Assembly: GCA_038235165.1 (NCBI GenBank)
Contig: JBBSUG010000024.1
Span: forward strand, 3,578-67,577
Direction: 5' to 3'
Length of the DNA: 64,000 nt
Source of the DNA: GCA-002050365 sp038235165
Lineage (GTDB): Bacteria > Acidobacteriota > Blastocatellia > Pyrinomonadales > Pyrinomonadaceae
Positions 22,918 through 32,300 of this stretch are shown piece by piece. Position 1 is the stretch's first letter; every line of letters starts with the position of its first letter. The position numbers and the translations under genes were made by a program. Under the pieces are notes generated by a model, which did not search any database, was not told the origin of the DNA, and saw only the letters and a list, made by a program, of their open reading frames with translations.

Positions 22918-23101
22918 AATTTTTTTCGTGTAGTTTCAATGATCGTCGTTTAGAGTATAATTCTACGCCATTGACGTTTGAACAGAATAATTTTTGCACG
23001 TAATTAATAACATTCTGTAATCAAATCTTTCAGTCCAGAACAAAAACTGCTTTTTGTTGTAAATTAGACCTAAACTAATTTTTGAATGTGGAATTGAATA
23101 T

Positions 23102-24256
23102 ATGAAAAAAGTTTCCGTAAAACTAAGCGGCGATAAACACAAATACGAAATCAAAATTGGCAGCCGTTTATTAATAAACTGCGGCGAGTGGGCGCGAAAA
23201 TGTGTTTCGTCAAATACCAGAAAAATCGCTCTCGTCACTAACGCCAAAGTTTTTCGCCTTTATGGTGAAATAGTCAAAACAAGCCTTGAAGATGCCGGTT
23301 TTGAAGTCGTTGTCTATAAAATTGGTGACGGTGAAAAATATAAAAGTTTTTGCACTCTTGAAAAAGTATTGAAGTTTTTCAGCGAAAATAAATTAAAGCG
23401 AACCGACGCGGTAATCGCTTTCGGCGGCGGTGTCGTCGGCGATTTGGCTGGGTTCGCCGCTTCAATTTATTTGCGCGGCGTGGGGTTCTTGCAGATTCCA
23501 ACAACGCTGCTGGCGATGATTGATTCTTCAGTCGGCGGGAAAACTGCCGTTAATTCCGCCTTTGGTAAAAACCTAATCGGCACATTTTATCAACCGAACG
23601 GCGTTTTAATTGATGTCGAAACACTAAAAACAATCGCCCGCCGCGAACTCACCGCCGGTTTTTGCGAAGCCTTTAAACAAGGCGCAATCGCCGATCAAGC
23701 ACTTTTTGATCGTACCGCCCGATTTTTGGAAGATTATCCGATTAATAAATTTAATAAACATTTCGCCGACCAAAGCTTTGTCGCTGATTTTGAAAATTTG
23801 CTCGCCGCACAAGTTTCGTTTAAAGCGGAAATCGTCATGCAGGACGAACGCGAAAGTGTAGCGCGAACCGACTTTAAATCGCGTAAAATACTGAACTTCG
23901 GACACACGCTGGCACACGCGCTCGAAAAAATTACCGATTACAAATACTTCAAACACGGGGAAGCAGTCGGCTACGGCATTTTATTTGCCGCCGATTTATC
24001 GAAAAGACTTGATATTTTTGATAAAAATGAATTACTATTGTTGAACGATGTTTTTCGTCGGGTTGGTGATCTTCCAGACACGAAAAACATCAAGATAAAA
24101 AAGGTGATCGAAGCATTTGCTTTTGATAAAAAAGCCATCGGCGATTCGCTTCAATTTATTCTTTTAGAAGGAATCGGCAAACCCGTAATCTTAGAAAATA
24201 AAGACATTCCTGCATCAGCAATTCAAGCATCTCTCGAGGCGGTTTTACACAATTAA
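23102..24256 (+). CDS. aroB: 3-Dehydroquinate synthase
   Basis: Converts DAHP to 3-dehydroquinate, the second step of the shikimate pathway, using NAD and a metal ion. The 384 residues show the NAD-binding GGGVVGDLAGFAAS, the PTTLLAMIDSSVGGKT stretch, and metal-ligand regions GFCEAFKQG, FGHTLAHALE and KHGEAVGYG, all typical of the family. Length is normal. It is a monocistronic-looking gene preceded by 180 bp without genes. Confidence 0.94.
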   Translation: MKKVSVKLSGDKHKYEIKIGSRLLINCGEWARKCVSSNTRKIALVTNAKVFRLYGEIVKTSLEDAGFEVVVYKIGDGEKYKSFCTLEKVLKFFSENKLKRTDAVIAFGGGVVGDLAGFAASIYLRGVGFLQIPTTLLAMIDSSVGGKTAVNSAFGKNLIGTFYQPNGVLIDVETLKTIARRELTAGFCEAFKQGAIADQALFDRTARFLEDYPINKFNKHFADQSFVADFENLLAAQVSFKAEIVMQDERESVARTDFKSRKILNFGHTLAHALEKITDYKYFKHGEAVGYGILFAADLSKRLDIFDKNELLLLNDVFRRVGDLPDTKNIKIKKVIEAFAFDKKAIGDSLQFILLEGIGKPVILENKDIPASAIQASLEAVLHN

Positions 24257-24296
24257 ATTTGCTCAAAGTTGTTGTGTCAGAGGAGTTTATTAGAAA

Positions 24297-24710
24297 ATGA
24301 GTAAAGCAGCAGTAAAAAACAGAAAATCTGAACACGGCGGCGCAGGAGTAAAATTAGCGATGGTTTTGGTAACGCTATTTCTCATCGCTCACGCCGGTTT
24401 TAATTACATTCCAATCGCTTACGAAAGCGAAAATTTCAAGCAGGATATGCAGACGGCGGTCGTGCAGGCGGTCGCCTTACCCGGAGCGAATATAACGGCA
24501 GTTGATTCTGTCAAACGCCGCGTAGCGGCGGCGGCAGCTAATAATAATGTCCCGACTAACGCCCTAATCGAGGTCAAACAGGTCGGAAACGTCGTGCAGG
24601 CGCACGTCAAATTCACAAAACAAGTCAATGTGTTGCCATTCGGTCTCTTCAAATACAATTATCAATTTGAGAAAACCGCGACCCCGACCGGATTTTTGTT
24701 CAAGGAATAA
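24297..24710 (+). CDS. Single-pass membrane protein, unknown function
   Basis: A 137-residue protein with a basic N-terminus, one transmembrane helix (about residues 18-40, KLAMVLVTLFLIAHAGF) and an extracytoplasmic domain of helix-strand type ending in GLFKYNYQFEK. This layout resembles DUF4845-type or pilus-accessory small proteins, but the match is weak. It follows aroB by 40 bp. No function can be assigned. Confidence 0.5.
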   Translation: MSKAAVKNRKSEHGGAGVKLAMVLVTLFLIAHAGFNYIPIAYESENFKQDMQTAVVQAVALPGANITAVDSVKRRVAAAAANNNVPTNALIEVKQVGNVVQAHVKFTKQVNVLPFGLFKYNYQFEKTATPTGFLFKE

Positions 24711-24845
24711 AATTCCCGTCCCCACAAATAAAACGAAACTTCAAATTTCACACCACACGACATCCGTATTTGCATTTGGTTGGCTGTTTCTCCGCACGGT
24801 TTACGAAGCGGAACTCGCTGCATAAATATTGAATCGAAATTTGGC

Positions 24846-24881
24846 GAAACCCGCTGTCCGATTATTAGGTCAGCGGGTTTC
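24846..24881. terminator. Candidate terminator between convergent genes
   Basis: GAAACCCGCTG (24846-24856) and CAGCGGGTTTC (24871-24881) form a perfect 11-bp stem with a 14-base loop. An A/T-rich stretch follows on the plus side. Confidence 0.5.
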
Positions 24882-24925
24882 AAGCATCGCGGATAAAAAA
24901 AACTGCCGCTTATTTGCTAATCTTT

Positions 24926-25570
24926 TTACTTGTCGCCGCCGGAAAATGGAAGCTGCATCGCCAGATCGAGCCAGCGTTTCTGCACTTCGACGTAATTGTT
25001 GACGGCTTGCTGCGCGAAATCCGCCACTGCCGACACCGGCGATGAATCGTCAATTTTCAGCGTGTCTTTCATCGCATTAATTAATTGGGTATTTTTCCGG
25101 GTGACAAAATCGAGCCACGAATTTCGCATTTTTACGAGTGATTTGATACCCGGATTTGCGCCGTCCCCGGACACTTCACCGCCGGAATTTGCGAAATTAT
25201 TGTTTGACTGAACGGCTTGCAAAATTTGCTCGCTCTGTTGAACGGCAATCTCTGACCATCTTTTCTGCGCTTCGACAAACCCTTCGATACCTTGTTTGAC
25301 CCAATCGGACAAAGCATCGGTCGGCGCAGTTTCCCTCATTGCCGTCATTTTATTGACGGTCTCGATCAGCAGCGCATTCTGTTGGGCGGCGTTTCCAAAC
25401 CACGCCTTTTGCGCTTCAATGAGTTGGTCTAAAACTTTCTGCGCCCAATCGTTCGCAGGTGCGGCGGTTGATTCATTTTTTGGGTAAGTCGTCTTTTTTC
25501 TGGTGCTGCCGCTGGTCTTTCCGGTAGTTTTTCCAGTAGTTTTTCGTTTGGTAGATTTGGTGTCAGCCAT
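24926..25570 (-). CDS. Phasin-like granule protein with basic N-terminal tail
   Basis: A 214-residue protein. The first 35 residues are Lys/Thr-rich (STKRKTTGKTTGKTSG) and resemble a DNA-binding tail. The rest is three repeated amphipathic helical units with WAQKVLDQLIEAQKAWF, FVEAQKRWSEIAVQQ and YVEVQKRWLDLAMQ, typical of polyhydroxyalkanoate granule surface proteins (phasin or PhaE-like). It would coat storage granules. No PHA synthase gene is seen in the window. It lies downstream of a second phasin gene, facing away from phaR. Confidence 0.65.
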   Translation of the reverse strand: MADTKSTKRKTTGKTTGKTSGSTRKKTTYPKNESTAAPANDWAQKVLDQLIEAQKAWFGNAAQQNALLIETVNKMTAMRETAPTDALSDWVKQGIEGFVEAQKRWSEIAVQQSEQILQAVQSNNNFANSGGEVSGDGANPGIKSLVKMRNSWLDFVTRKNTQLINAMKDTLKIDDSSPVSAVADFAQQAVNNYVEVQKRWLDLAMQLPFSGGDK

Positions 25571-25654
25571 AATGTTAGATTCTCCGTAACTTTAAAATGA
25601 AAAGAAGTTTGGAGTTTACAGCACTCCAAACTTCCAAGTCAAAATATTTGTCGT

Positions 25655-26038
25655 TTATTTGGTCGCTACCTTCGCCTGTGTTGCCGCATTGTCAACGATT
25701 TCTGTGCCGCCCGCGACGACATTGTTCATCGTGTTTTTAACCGCGTCGCCCGCCGAATTGATCGTTCTTTCGCCGGTGCCGGAGAACAAATTGATCCACT
25801 GACGATTTAACTTGGACATATTGTCAAAGTAATTTCTTGCCACATTCACGCCGCTTTCCTGCATATCGAACCCGACTTGAACCATATTCTGCATATAGCC
25901 GTTGGCGATTTCCGCTGTTTTCACCGTGCTTTCAAACATCACATTTGCCGTTTTTTGCGAAAGCTCAATCGCTGAATTAACACTCTCAACTGCCTGTCCC
26001 GTCATTGTTTCCGCCGCTTCTTTTGTATTCTGCTTCAT
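25655..26038 (-). CDS. Phasin family protein
   Basis: A 127-residue amphipathic helical protein with NSAIELSQKTANVMFESTVK and ANGYMQNMVQVGFDMQ, features of phasins that cover PHA granules and control their size. No signal peptide or transmembrane segment. It is the first of two phasin-like genes and is divergent from the phaR regulator gene across a 320-bp control region, matching the known PhaR-phasin regulatory pairing. Confidence 0.75.
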   Translation of the reverse strand: MKQNTKEAAETMTGQAVESVNSAIELSQKTANVMFESTVKTAEIANGYMQNMVQVGFDMQESGVNVARNYFDNMSKLNRQWINLFSGTGERTINSAGDAVKNTMNNVVAGGTEIVDNAATQAKVATK

Positions 26039-26358
26039 ACCAAAAAAATCTCCTGAATATTTTTGCTGTTAAATTATAATCGTTAGTCAACTGATAGTTT
26101 TTCCGGCTAACACATCGAATAATAAACTCAAAAAATAATCTTGTCAAGTTTTATTTCGCATTTGCGAGATAAAATTTCAAAACAGCGAAAGTACATATTT
26201 GCCTAACAAAATACTAATATACGAAACTTTTACCGAAATTCTACAATGTAAATTTTCCATTTTTACGCATTTACAGCAATAAAATATCGTTGGGAAATAA
26301 ACTGTCTTTGTGAAAAATCTGTGCGGTCGCGTCTTGATTATAGTACTCTGGTTATATT
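26039..26358. promoter_or_regulatory. Phasin/phaR divergent control region
   Basis: This 320-bp gene-free stretch separates the two divergent genes. It is AT-rich and contains a near-perfect palindrome, TTTTATTTCGC (26149-26159) and GCGAGATAAAA (26164-26174), with a single wobble. PhaR proteins repress phasin genes and their own gene in other bacteria, so the palindrome is a candidate PhaR operator. No further gene is seen here. Confidence 0.4.
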
Positions 26359-26832
26359 ATGGCGAAAAGAAAGAAAGAATCGAGTGATGTGCTGGTTATC
26401 AAGCGTTACGGCAATCGACGGCTTTACAACACAGAGACGCGCAGTTACGTCAACTATCAGGATTTAATCAAATTAGCGCGGGCTGGCGAAGATTTTCAGG
26501 TGATCGAATCAAAAACAAAGGATGACGTGACAAAATCAATCTTGATTCAACTGATTTTGGAAGAGGAAAAGAATAATCACAACATTATGCCGACACCTTT
26601 TCTTTTTCAGCTTTTGCGTTCAAACGAAGAATCGTTGCAGGATTTTTTTAAAAACCATTTGACGACGAGTCTTGCGGCATATATGAAAACTAAAGAAGAG
26701 TTCGACAGACGCTTTCGCAGCGTGCTGGAAATGGCGATTCCGAACGCGCAGACGTGGGAAAAACTGATTCCCGGCGCGGAAATTATGCGCGAACTTTTGA
26801 CGGGCGAGAAGAAGGAAAAGGATGAAGGATAA
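26359..26832 (+). CDS. phaR: Polyhydroxyalkanoate synthesis regulator
   Basis: A 157-residue regulator with the highly conserved N-terminal PHB/PHA accumulation DNA-binding domain: IKRYGNRRLYNTETRSYVN followed by YQDLIKLARAGEDFQVIE and VTKSILIQLILEEE. PhaR senses PHA granules and represses phasin genes when none is present. The C-terminal domain for granule binding (about residues 75-150) is present. It lies opposite the phasin genes. Confidence 0.92.
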   Translation: MAKRKKESSDVLVIKRYGNRRLYNTETRSYVNYQDLIKLARAGEDFQVIESKTKDDVTKSILIQLILEEEKNNHNIMPTPFLFQLLRSNEESLQDFFKNHLTTSLAAYMKTKEEFDRRFRSVLEMAIPNAQTWEKLIPGAEIMRELLTGEKKEKDEG

Positions 26833-26897
26833 ACAAGAAAGAAATTTCGCGGTTTATCTGTTCCGGCTTCTCTTATTTCTCATTTACCCGGCAACTC

Positions 26898-27650
26898 TTA
26901 ATTATTCGATAAACGATCAGCAATGATGCGATAAACCTGCGGATTGACGACTAAACCGACGTGCGTTCCCGACACTTTATAATTATTCGTCGGCTCGTCG
27001 TCAACGCAAACCTGCCAGTCAACGATGCCGTCGGTTTCCGTGTAAACGGCGGTTTGCCGAATCTCTGCCGGAAAATAAGTGTCCCACGCTCTGACGGTTT
27101 CACAGTCGCAGCCGCCGCCGAAACATTCGGGGCGTTCGTTGCTGGTTTCGCGCAGAATGCGGGCGCGAACTTGATTTGCCGTTTTCATCACCGCCGGATG
27201 CGAACGAATGCCGCGAAACGGTGAGCCGAGCGCGATTACCGAGCGCACCATTTCCGGGCGTTGGACAGCCGCCGAACGCGCCAGAATACCGCCCAGACTG
27301 TGACCGATCAAATGGACGGGTTTGCCGGTTTTATCTTCGGCTTTTTCAATCGTCGCCACTAATTTTTTGCCGAGTTTGTCCAAACAGTCGGCGTTCCAAC
27401 CGATGCCGGACAGATATGGTTTGTAGCCGATGCGCCAGAGCCAAAAATACAACTCGCCGAAATAATAATCGGTTCCCATAAATCCGGGAACCAGCACGAC
27501 CGCCGAACCGTCGCCGCGTTTCGCCCCGAATCCGTAATAAATCGCCGAAGCCCGCAGCGAAAGCCAGTCAACTCCCCACAATGCTTCACGCAAAATTGGT
27601 CGGTCAACCGTTTTGCTGTCCTTAAATGTGTAACTGCCCGTGTTTGTCAT
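26898..27650 (-). CDS. Alpha/beta-hydrolase, triacylglycerol lipase-like
   Basis: A 250-residue serine hydrolase with an oxyanion region VVLVPGFMGTD, nucleophile elbow GHSLGG with S118, an acid near 206 (TDGIVDWQ) and a histidine near 227 (GTHVGLVVN). A Cys-rich insertion ECFGGGCDCE lies before the acid strand. No signal peptide is seen, so it probably acts inside the cell, for instance on stored acylglycerols or wax esters made by the neighbouring WS/DGAT. It starts 15 bp downstream of that gene in the same direction. Confidence 0.8.
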   Translation of the reverse strand: MTNTGSYTFKDSKTVDRPILREALWGVDWLSLRASAIYYGFGAKRGDGSAVVLVPGFMGTDYYFGELYFWLWRIGYKPYLSGIGWNADCLDKLGKKLVATIEKAEDKTGKPVHLIGHSLGGILARSAAVQRPEMVRSVIALGSPFRGIRSHPAVMKTANQVRARILRETSNERPECFGGGCDCETVRAWDTYFPAEIRQTAVYTETDGIVDWQVCVDDEPTNNYKVSGTHVGLVVNPQVYRIIADRLSNN

Positions 27651-27664
27651 AAGTTTATTATCGC

Positions 27665-29338
27665 TTATTTGGAGCCGGTTGCGCTAGTAGTTTTTTGCTC
27701 CGCATTCGATTTCGGGGCAGTTTTTTTGACAGCGGCTGTCGGTTTCGTCGCTTCTGCGCTTTTTGATGCTTTCGGTGCTTTGATTTTTGCCGCCGCCGGT
27801 TTCTTGTTGGCGGCGACTTTCGGTACGGCTTTTTCTTTGGAAACAGCTTTCGAGACTGCCTTTGCCGCCGTTGGCGTTTTGGTTTTGGCAGTATTTCGCG
27901 GGGCGACTTTTTTAATCGGCGGCGAATCGGCTCCTTCCACTCCTGCCGCCGTTAATAATTCTGCAAATGACTCGTTGAGACAATCGCGCAGAATTTCGAC
28001 ATCGGGCATCGCCTGCACGTCGGCAGTCAGACCGAACGTGATTTTTTGATCGTAAGTCAAAATCGCGCAGCCGCAACCGACCGCATAACCGACCGGAACA
28101 TAGGGATAATAGCCGAGCATTTTTTTGCCGAGCGTGTAAAGCGGAACCTGCGGACCCGGCACATTCGTCGCCACCATATTGACGGCGGGCATCGGCATTG
28201 AGGCAAGCGCACCGGCGAGAGCCTGCACCGGCGCAGGCAAAATTCCCATTAACGCCGAAAACAAACTGACACCTTCCGCCACGCGCCCGCCTTTGAGAGC
28301 CGCTGTTTTGCGGTTGATGTAGCGAAATCGTTCCGCCGGATCGGGCAGATCAAGCGGGATTTCAACCGGCAGAATCGAAACCAGATTGCCGAGTGTGCCG
28401 TGCTGATCTGCCTGCCGCAAACTCACCGGAACCATAAACCGAATACTGCGATTCGCCGTCGGCTGTGCGTGACTTTCGACGTATTTAGCAACCGCACCCG
28501 ACAAAATCGTCAATGCCGCGTCGTTGACAGTACCGCCGAGAACAGCGCGAATCGCGCGAACATCGGCAAAAGAGAATTCGCTCCAAACCAACCGCCGTTC
28601 GCCCGAACACTGACGGTTAAACGGCAAAATCGCCGCCGGAGTCACCATTCCCGACAGTTCGCCGCCGATTTTAGTCATCGCGTCGCGCGTCGGCTGTTCG
28701 ATAAAAGCCTGCGTTAAATTCAGCAGACCGTTTTGAAACTCCATCCAGCGGTTCATTCCTTCTTCCATTCCGCCAAGCAGGGAATCGAAAAACTGGCGCG
28801 TCGGGTCTAATTTTTCGGTGCGCGGGTGCGTCGTTTCCGGCTTTATCGGAATTCCGGCATTCGGCGAAATATCAAGAATAATTTTGATCAGATCAATACC
28901 CGACATTCCGTCCACCATACAATGATGAATGCGGGCGACCATCGCCGAATTGCCGCCTGCAAGTCCGTAAATCCAGAAAATATCCCAGAGCGGTTTGTCC
29001 CGTTCCATCACGGGCGTAAAAAGTTTGCTCGACAGTTCGACAAGTTCCCGTTCGCCGCCGGGAGCGTCAATTTGGAGTTTGAAAATATGTTTGCGAATAT
29101 CGAAATGCGCGTCGTTTTCCCACGTCGGATGCGCTAGATTAAAAGGGTCGAATTTGACGATTTGCTGATAACGCGGAATCAAGTGCATTTTCGCGTCCAT
29201 CATCGCAACAAAATCCTCAAACGGAACTTCGCCCTCGAAAAAATGAACGCTGCCGATGTGCATCGGTGCTTCTTTTTTCTCGAAATAGAGAAAACTCGAA
29301 TCAACGGTCGTCAATCGGCGGTTTAGTGTTTTTGACAT
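27665..29338 (-). CDS. Wax ester synthase/diacylglycerol acyltransferase with H1-like tail
   Basis: Transfers acyl groups from acyl-CoA to fatty alcohols or diacylglycerol, making wax esters or triacylglycerol. The active-site HHxxxDG motif is HHCMVDG at residues 138-144. Later family features are present too, such as VNDAALTILSGAV and NMVATNVPGPQVPLY. The last 90 residues (about 470-557) form an Ala/Lys/Pro-rich tail like histone H1 or the PhaF tail (AKTKTPTAAKAVSKAVSK), absent from typical WS/DGATs of about 460 residues. The tail might tie nascent lipid bodies to the nucleoid. Confidence 0.9.
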   Translation of the reverse strand: MSKTLNRRLTTVDSSFLYFEKKEAPMHIGSVHFFEGEVPFEDFVAMMDAKMHLIPRYQQIVKFDPFNLAHPTWENDAHFDIRKHIFKLQIDAPGGERELVELSSKLFTPVMERDKPLWDIFWIYGLAGGNSAMVARIHHCMVDGMSGIDLIKIILDISPNAGIPIKPETTHPRTEKLDPTRQFFDSLLGGMEEGMNRWMEFQNGLLNLTQAFIEQPTRDAMTKIGGELSGMVTPAAILPFNRQCSGERRLVWSEFSFADVRAIRAVLGGTVNDAALTILSGAVAKYVESHAQPTANRSIRFMVPVSLRQADQHGTLGNLVSILPVEIPLDLPDPAERFRYINRKTAALKGGRVAEGVSLFSALMGILPAPVQALAGALASMPMPAVNMVATNVPGPQVPLYTLGKKMLGYYPYVPVGYAVGCGCAILTYDQKITFGLTADVQAMPDVEILRDCLNESFAELLTAAGVEGADSPPIKKVAPRNTAKTKTPTAAKAVSKAVSKEKAVPKVAANKKPAAAKIKAPKASKSAEATKPTAAVKKTAPKSNAEQKTTSATGSK

Positions 29339-29365
29339 AATTTTCTGTTCTACGGCACGTTGATT

Positions 29366-32300
29366 TTAATTAAATGCCCAAACATCGAGCCGGTAGCGAT
29401 TGTCGGCGGTCAATTCGTTCAACCAATTTTCAGCTTCGGCAATGCTTTTTCCAGTTTTCTCAATATAAATAGCGGCAAATGTGCGGCGCACGTCGGGAGC
29501 CATTCGACCGGCGTCGCCGCAGATATAGATTATCGCACCGGCTTCGAGCAGTTGCCAAACTTCATCACGGCGCGTGTACATTTCGTTTTGAACGTAGCAT
29601 TTTTCGTGTCCTTCAACGCGCGAAAAGCAGGTTGAAAGCTGCACGATTCCTTGTTTTTCAAATTCGCGCAGTTCGTCTTCGTAGATAAAATCCTGTTGCG
29701 GATGACGGCAGCCGAAAAATAAAAGTGCGTCGCCGATTTCTTTTCCCTGCTTTTTAAGTTGATGGCGTTCCTGTAAAAATCCGCGAAACGGCGCGATCCC
29801 CGTTCCTGGTCCGATCATAATAATCGGAGTCGTCAAATCGTCCGGCAGACCAAAAACGGCTTTCGTATCTTTGACGAAGGCGTAAATCTGGCTCGACTCG
29901 TTTTTGTGAGCGAGATAATTGGTGCAAACGCCGCGAAATGTGCCGTGACCGGAACACGCCGAACTTTCGACGACGGCGACCGTAATGCTCGTAAGTTGCG
30001 GATTTTCCAGTGGCGACGACGAAATCGAATAATAGCGCGGGCGCAGCGGCGGCAGTGTTTCGAGATAAATTTCAAACGGCAGAGCGCACGCCGGATATTC
30101 TTCGAGCAAATCCAGCGCGGATTTTCTCTTGTCCAAAATTTCTTCGCGGTACCGCGCCGCCGTCTGTTCGTCATCGCCGACGAGCGCGAGCATCTGAATT
30201 TTGTGCGGTGGGCAATCGGTATATTCGGCGAGCGTTTTGATTTGCTGGCGCGTGGCGACTTCCTGCAATTCGACGTAATCGCGCAGCAGCCGATAGACGG
30301 AAATCGTCTGTTCGATTGGCAGAAAAGTTTTGCGGTTCGCCTGTTTCCGCAGTCGAATATATGTTTCGCGCTCGAAACCGAAGCGGGCGGCGACTCGTTC
30401 AATGAGATTTTCGCTGTTTTGCGGAATCACGCCGAGATGGTCGCCGACATTGTAAGAAACCGTTTCCGGCAATTCGAGTTCGATGTGCCGGGTCGAGCGT
30501 TCCGACGGATGTTCGCCGGTTTTTTTGAGCAGTTCGCGGTTGGTCAGCACTCGCAATGATTTCGCGCCGAACGAATCAACAAAACCGCTCATTTGCGCTC
30601 CCGGCACGATTTCGAGTTTGTAAAGTTGCTTTGAACCTTCGTCAACCTCGAATTGCAAATTTAATTCCTTGCCGATGAGTTTTCGCAGCGGCTGAAACCA
30701 ATTTTGAAATTGTCTTTCAAAATCGTCGCGGGCATCGCCTTCGCCGTGCGCGTAAAAACGCCGTGCGCCGAGTTGCGCCAAACGCTCGTCAAAAAAACGC
30801 GGCACGGCTTGAAAAGTCGAAGCCCAATCCCGATTTCCGCATCCGAAAACCGCATAAGTTACGCCGTCGAGCGATTGATTCGTATTTTTCAGCCAGTCGT
30901 AGAATGCGGCGGCATTGTCCGGCGGCGCACCGTTGTAAGACGACGCGGCGATAAACGTCAGCCCGTCCTTCGGCAAACGTCCGGCGTAATCATCAAGCGC
31001 GGCGATTTTCACGGCAAACCCGTTTTCCTCCGCATCCTGCGCGATGCGGCGGGCGATTTCCTCAGCCGTTCCCATATTCGAGCCGTATAAAACCAGCAAA
31101 GGAGTATTGTGTTTAGTGCTTTGTCCTTTGTCCTTTGTCTCCGGTTTGGCGGTTATCTTATTGTCGAAAGTATCTCTTGGAGAACTGGGGACTAAGGACA
31201 AAGCACTAAGGACTGTTGATGGACGAGTTCGCACTTTGATCTTCAAGCCTTCCGGCTTCATCGTCAGCGTTTCCTTGATTTTCAGGTCAATGTAATTGGT
31301 GTGATTAATCAGTTCAAAACGCTGCAAAATCATCCCGATCACGAGCGTCGCTTCCTGAATTGCAAACTGCCGCCCGATGCACGCCCGTTGCCCGTTGCCG
31401 AACGGTTTGTAAGCGTTCGGCGGCAGCGAGGCTTCGTGTTCCGTCGTGAAATTGTCGGGGTTAAACACTTCCGCGTTCTCGCCCCAAACGGACGGGTCAC
31501 GGTGCAGCATCGGCAGCAAAACGTTGATTTGATGATCACGTTTAATTTTATATTTGCCGCCGAGAATCGTGTCTTCGTAAGGCACGAGCGCGAACGCTGG
31601 AGCGGTCGGGAACAGCCGCAGAGTTTCCTTCAAAATCTGCCCAATATAAGTTAGTTGATTGACTTGCGCGTAAGTCGGCTGCTGTGAATAATCGCGTCCT
31701 AAAACACGGTCAACTTCTTCGTAAGCTCGCGCCAGCACGTCCGGGCTTTTGAGCAGTTCGTAAATCACGAACGAGAGCATCCCGCTGGTTGTTTCGTGTC
31801 CGGCAATCAGAAAAGTAATGACCTGATAACGAATGTTCAAATCGTCGAGCCGTCCGCCGGTTTTTTTGTCCACGCCGGACAACATATAACTCAATAAATC
31901 GTGTTTTTCAACCGAATCTGCGCTGTCTGCCCGTCGTTCTTTGATGATGCGGTCAACGATTTCATTCATCCCGTTGATATCTTCCTGAAACAGGCGGTCG
32001 CGTTTGTGCTGCACCATTTTTTCGCCCGGCATATCGCGCAATTCGTCCATCGAAGTCGAAAGCGCGTTCGCCATCTGCCGGACAAAAGGATGTTCCGCAT
32101 CGTGATAAAACGAATTAAACCGATAGCCGAAACCGCACAATCCGATAGTGTCAACCGTTAGACTGGTCATATCGCGCACAACATCAATTTCTTCGTCGGC
32201 GTTCAGACGCGCCCATTTGGAAATCATCTGTTCGGCGATGTCGAGCATCATCGGATGATAGCCGAGCATCGCATTGTGGCTGAAATTCGGCAGCAGAATA

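Noticed and set aside
24628..24825. 65-residue open frame past the aroB-linked membrane protein gene
   Set aside because: It begins inside the preceding gene in another frame and has no ribosome site or recognisable features.
26898..27650. PHA synthase (PhaC)
   Set aside because: The active site is a GHSLGG serine motif, not the lipase-box cysteine of PhaC, and the length (250 aa) is too short.
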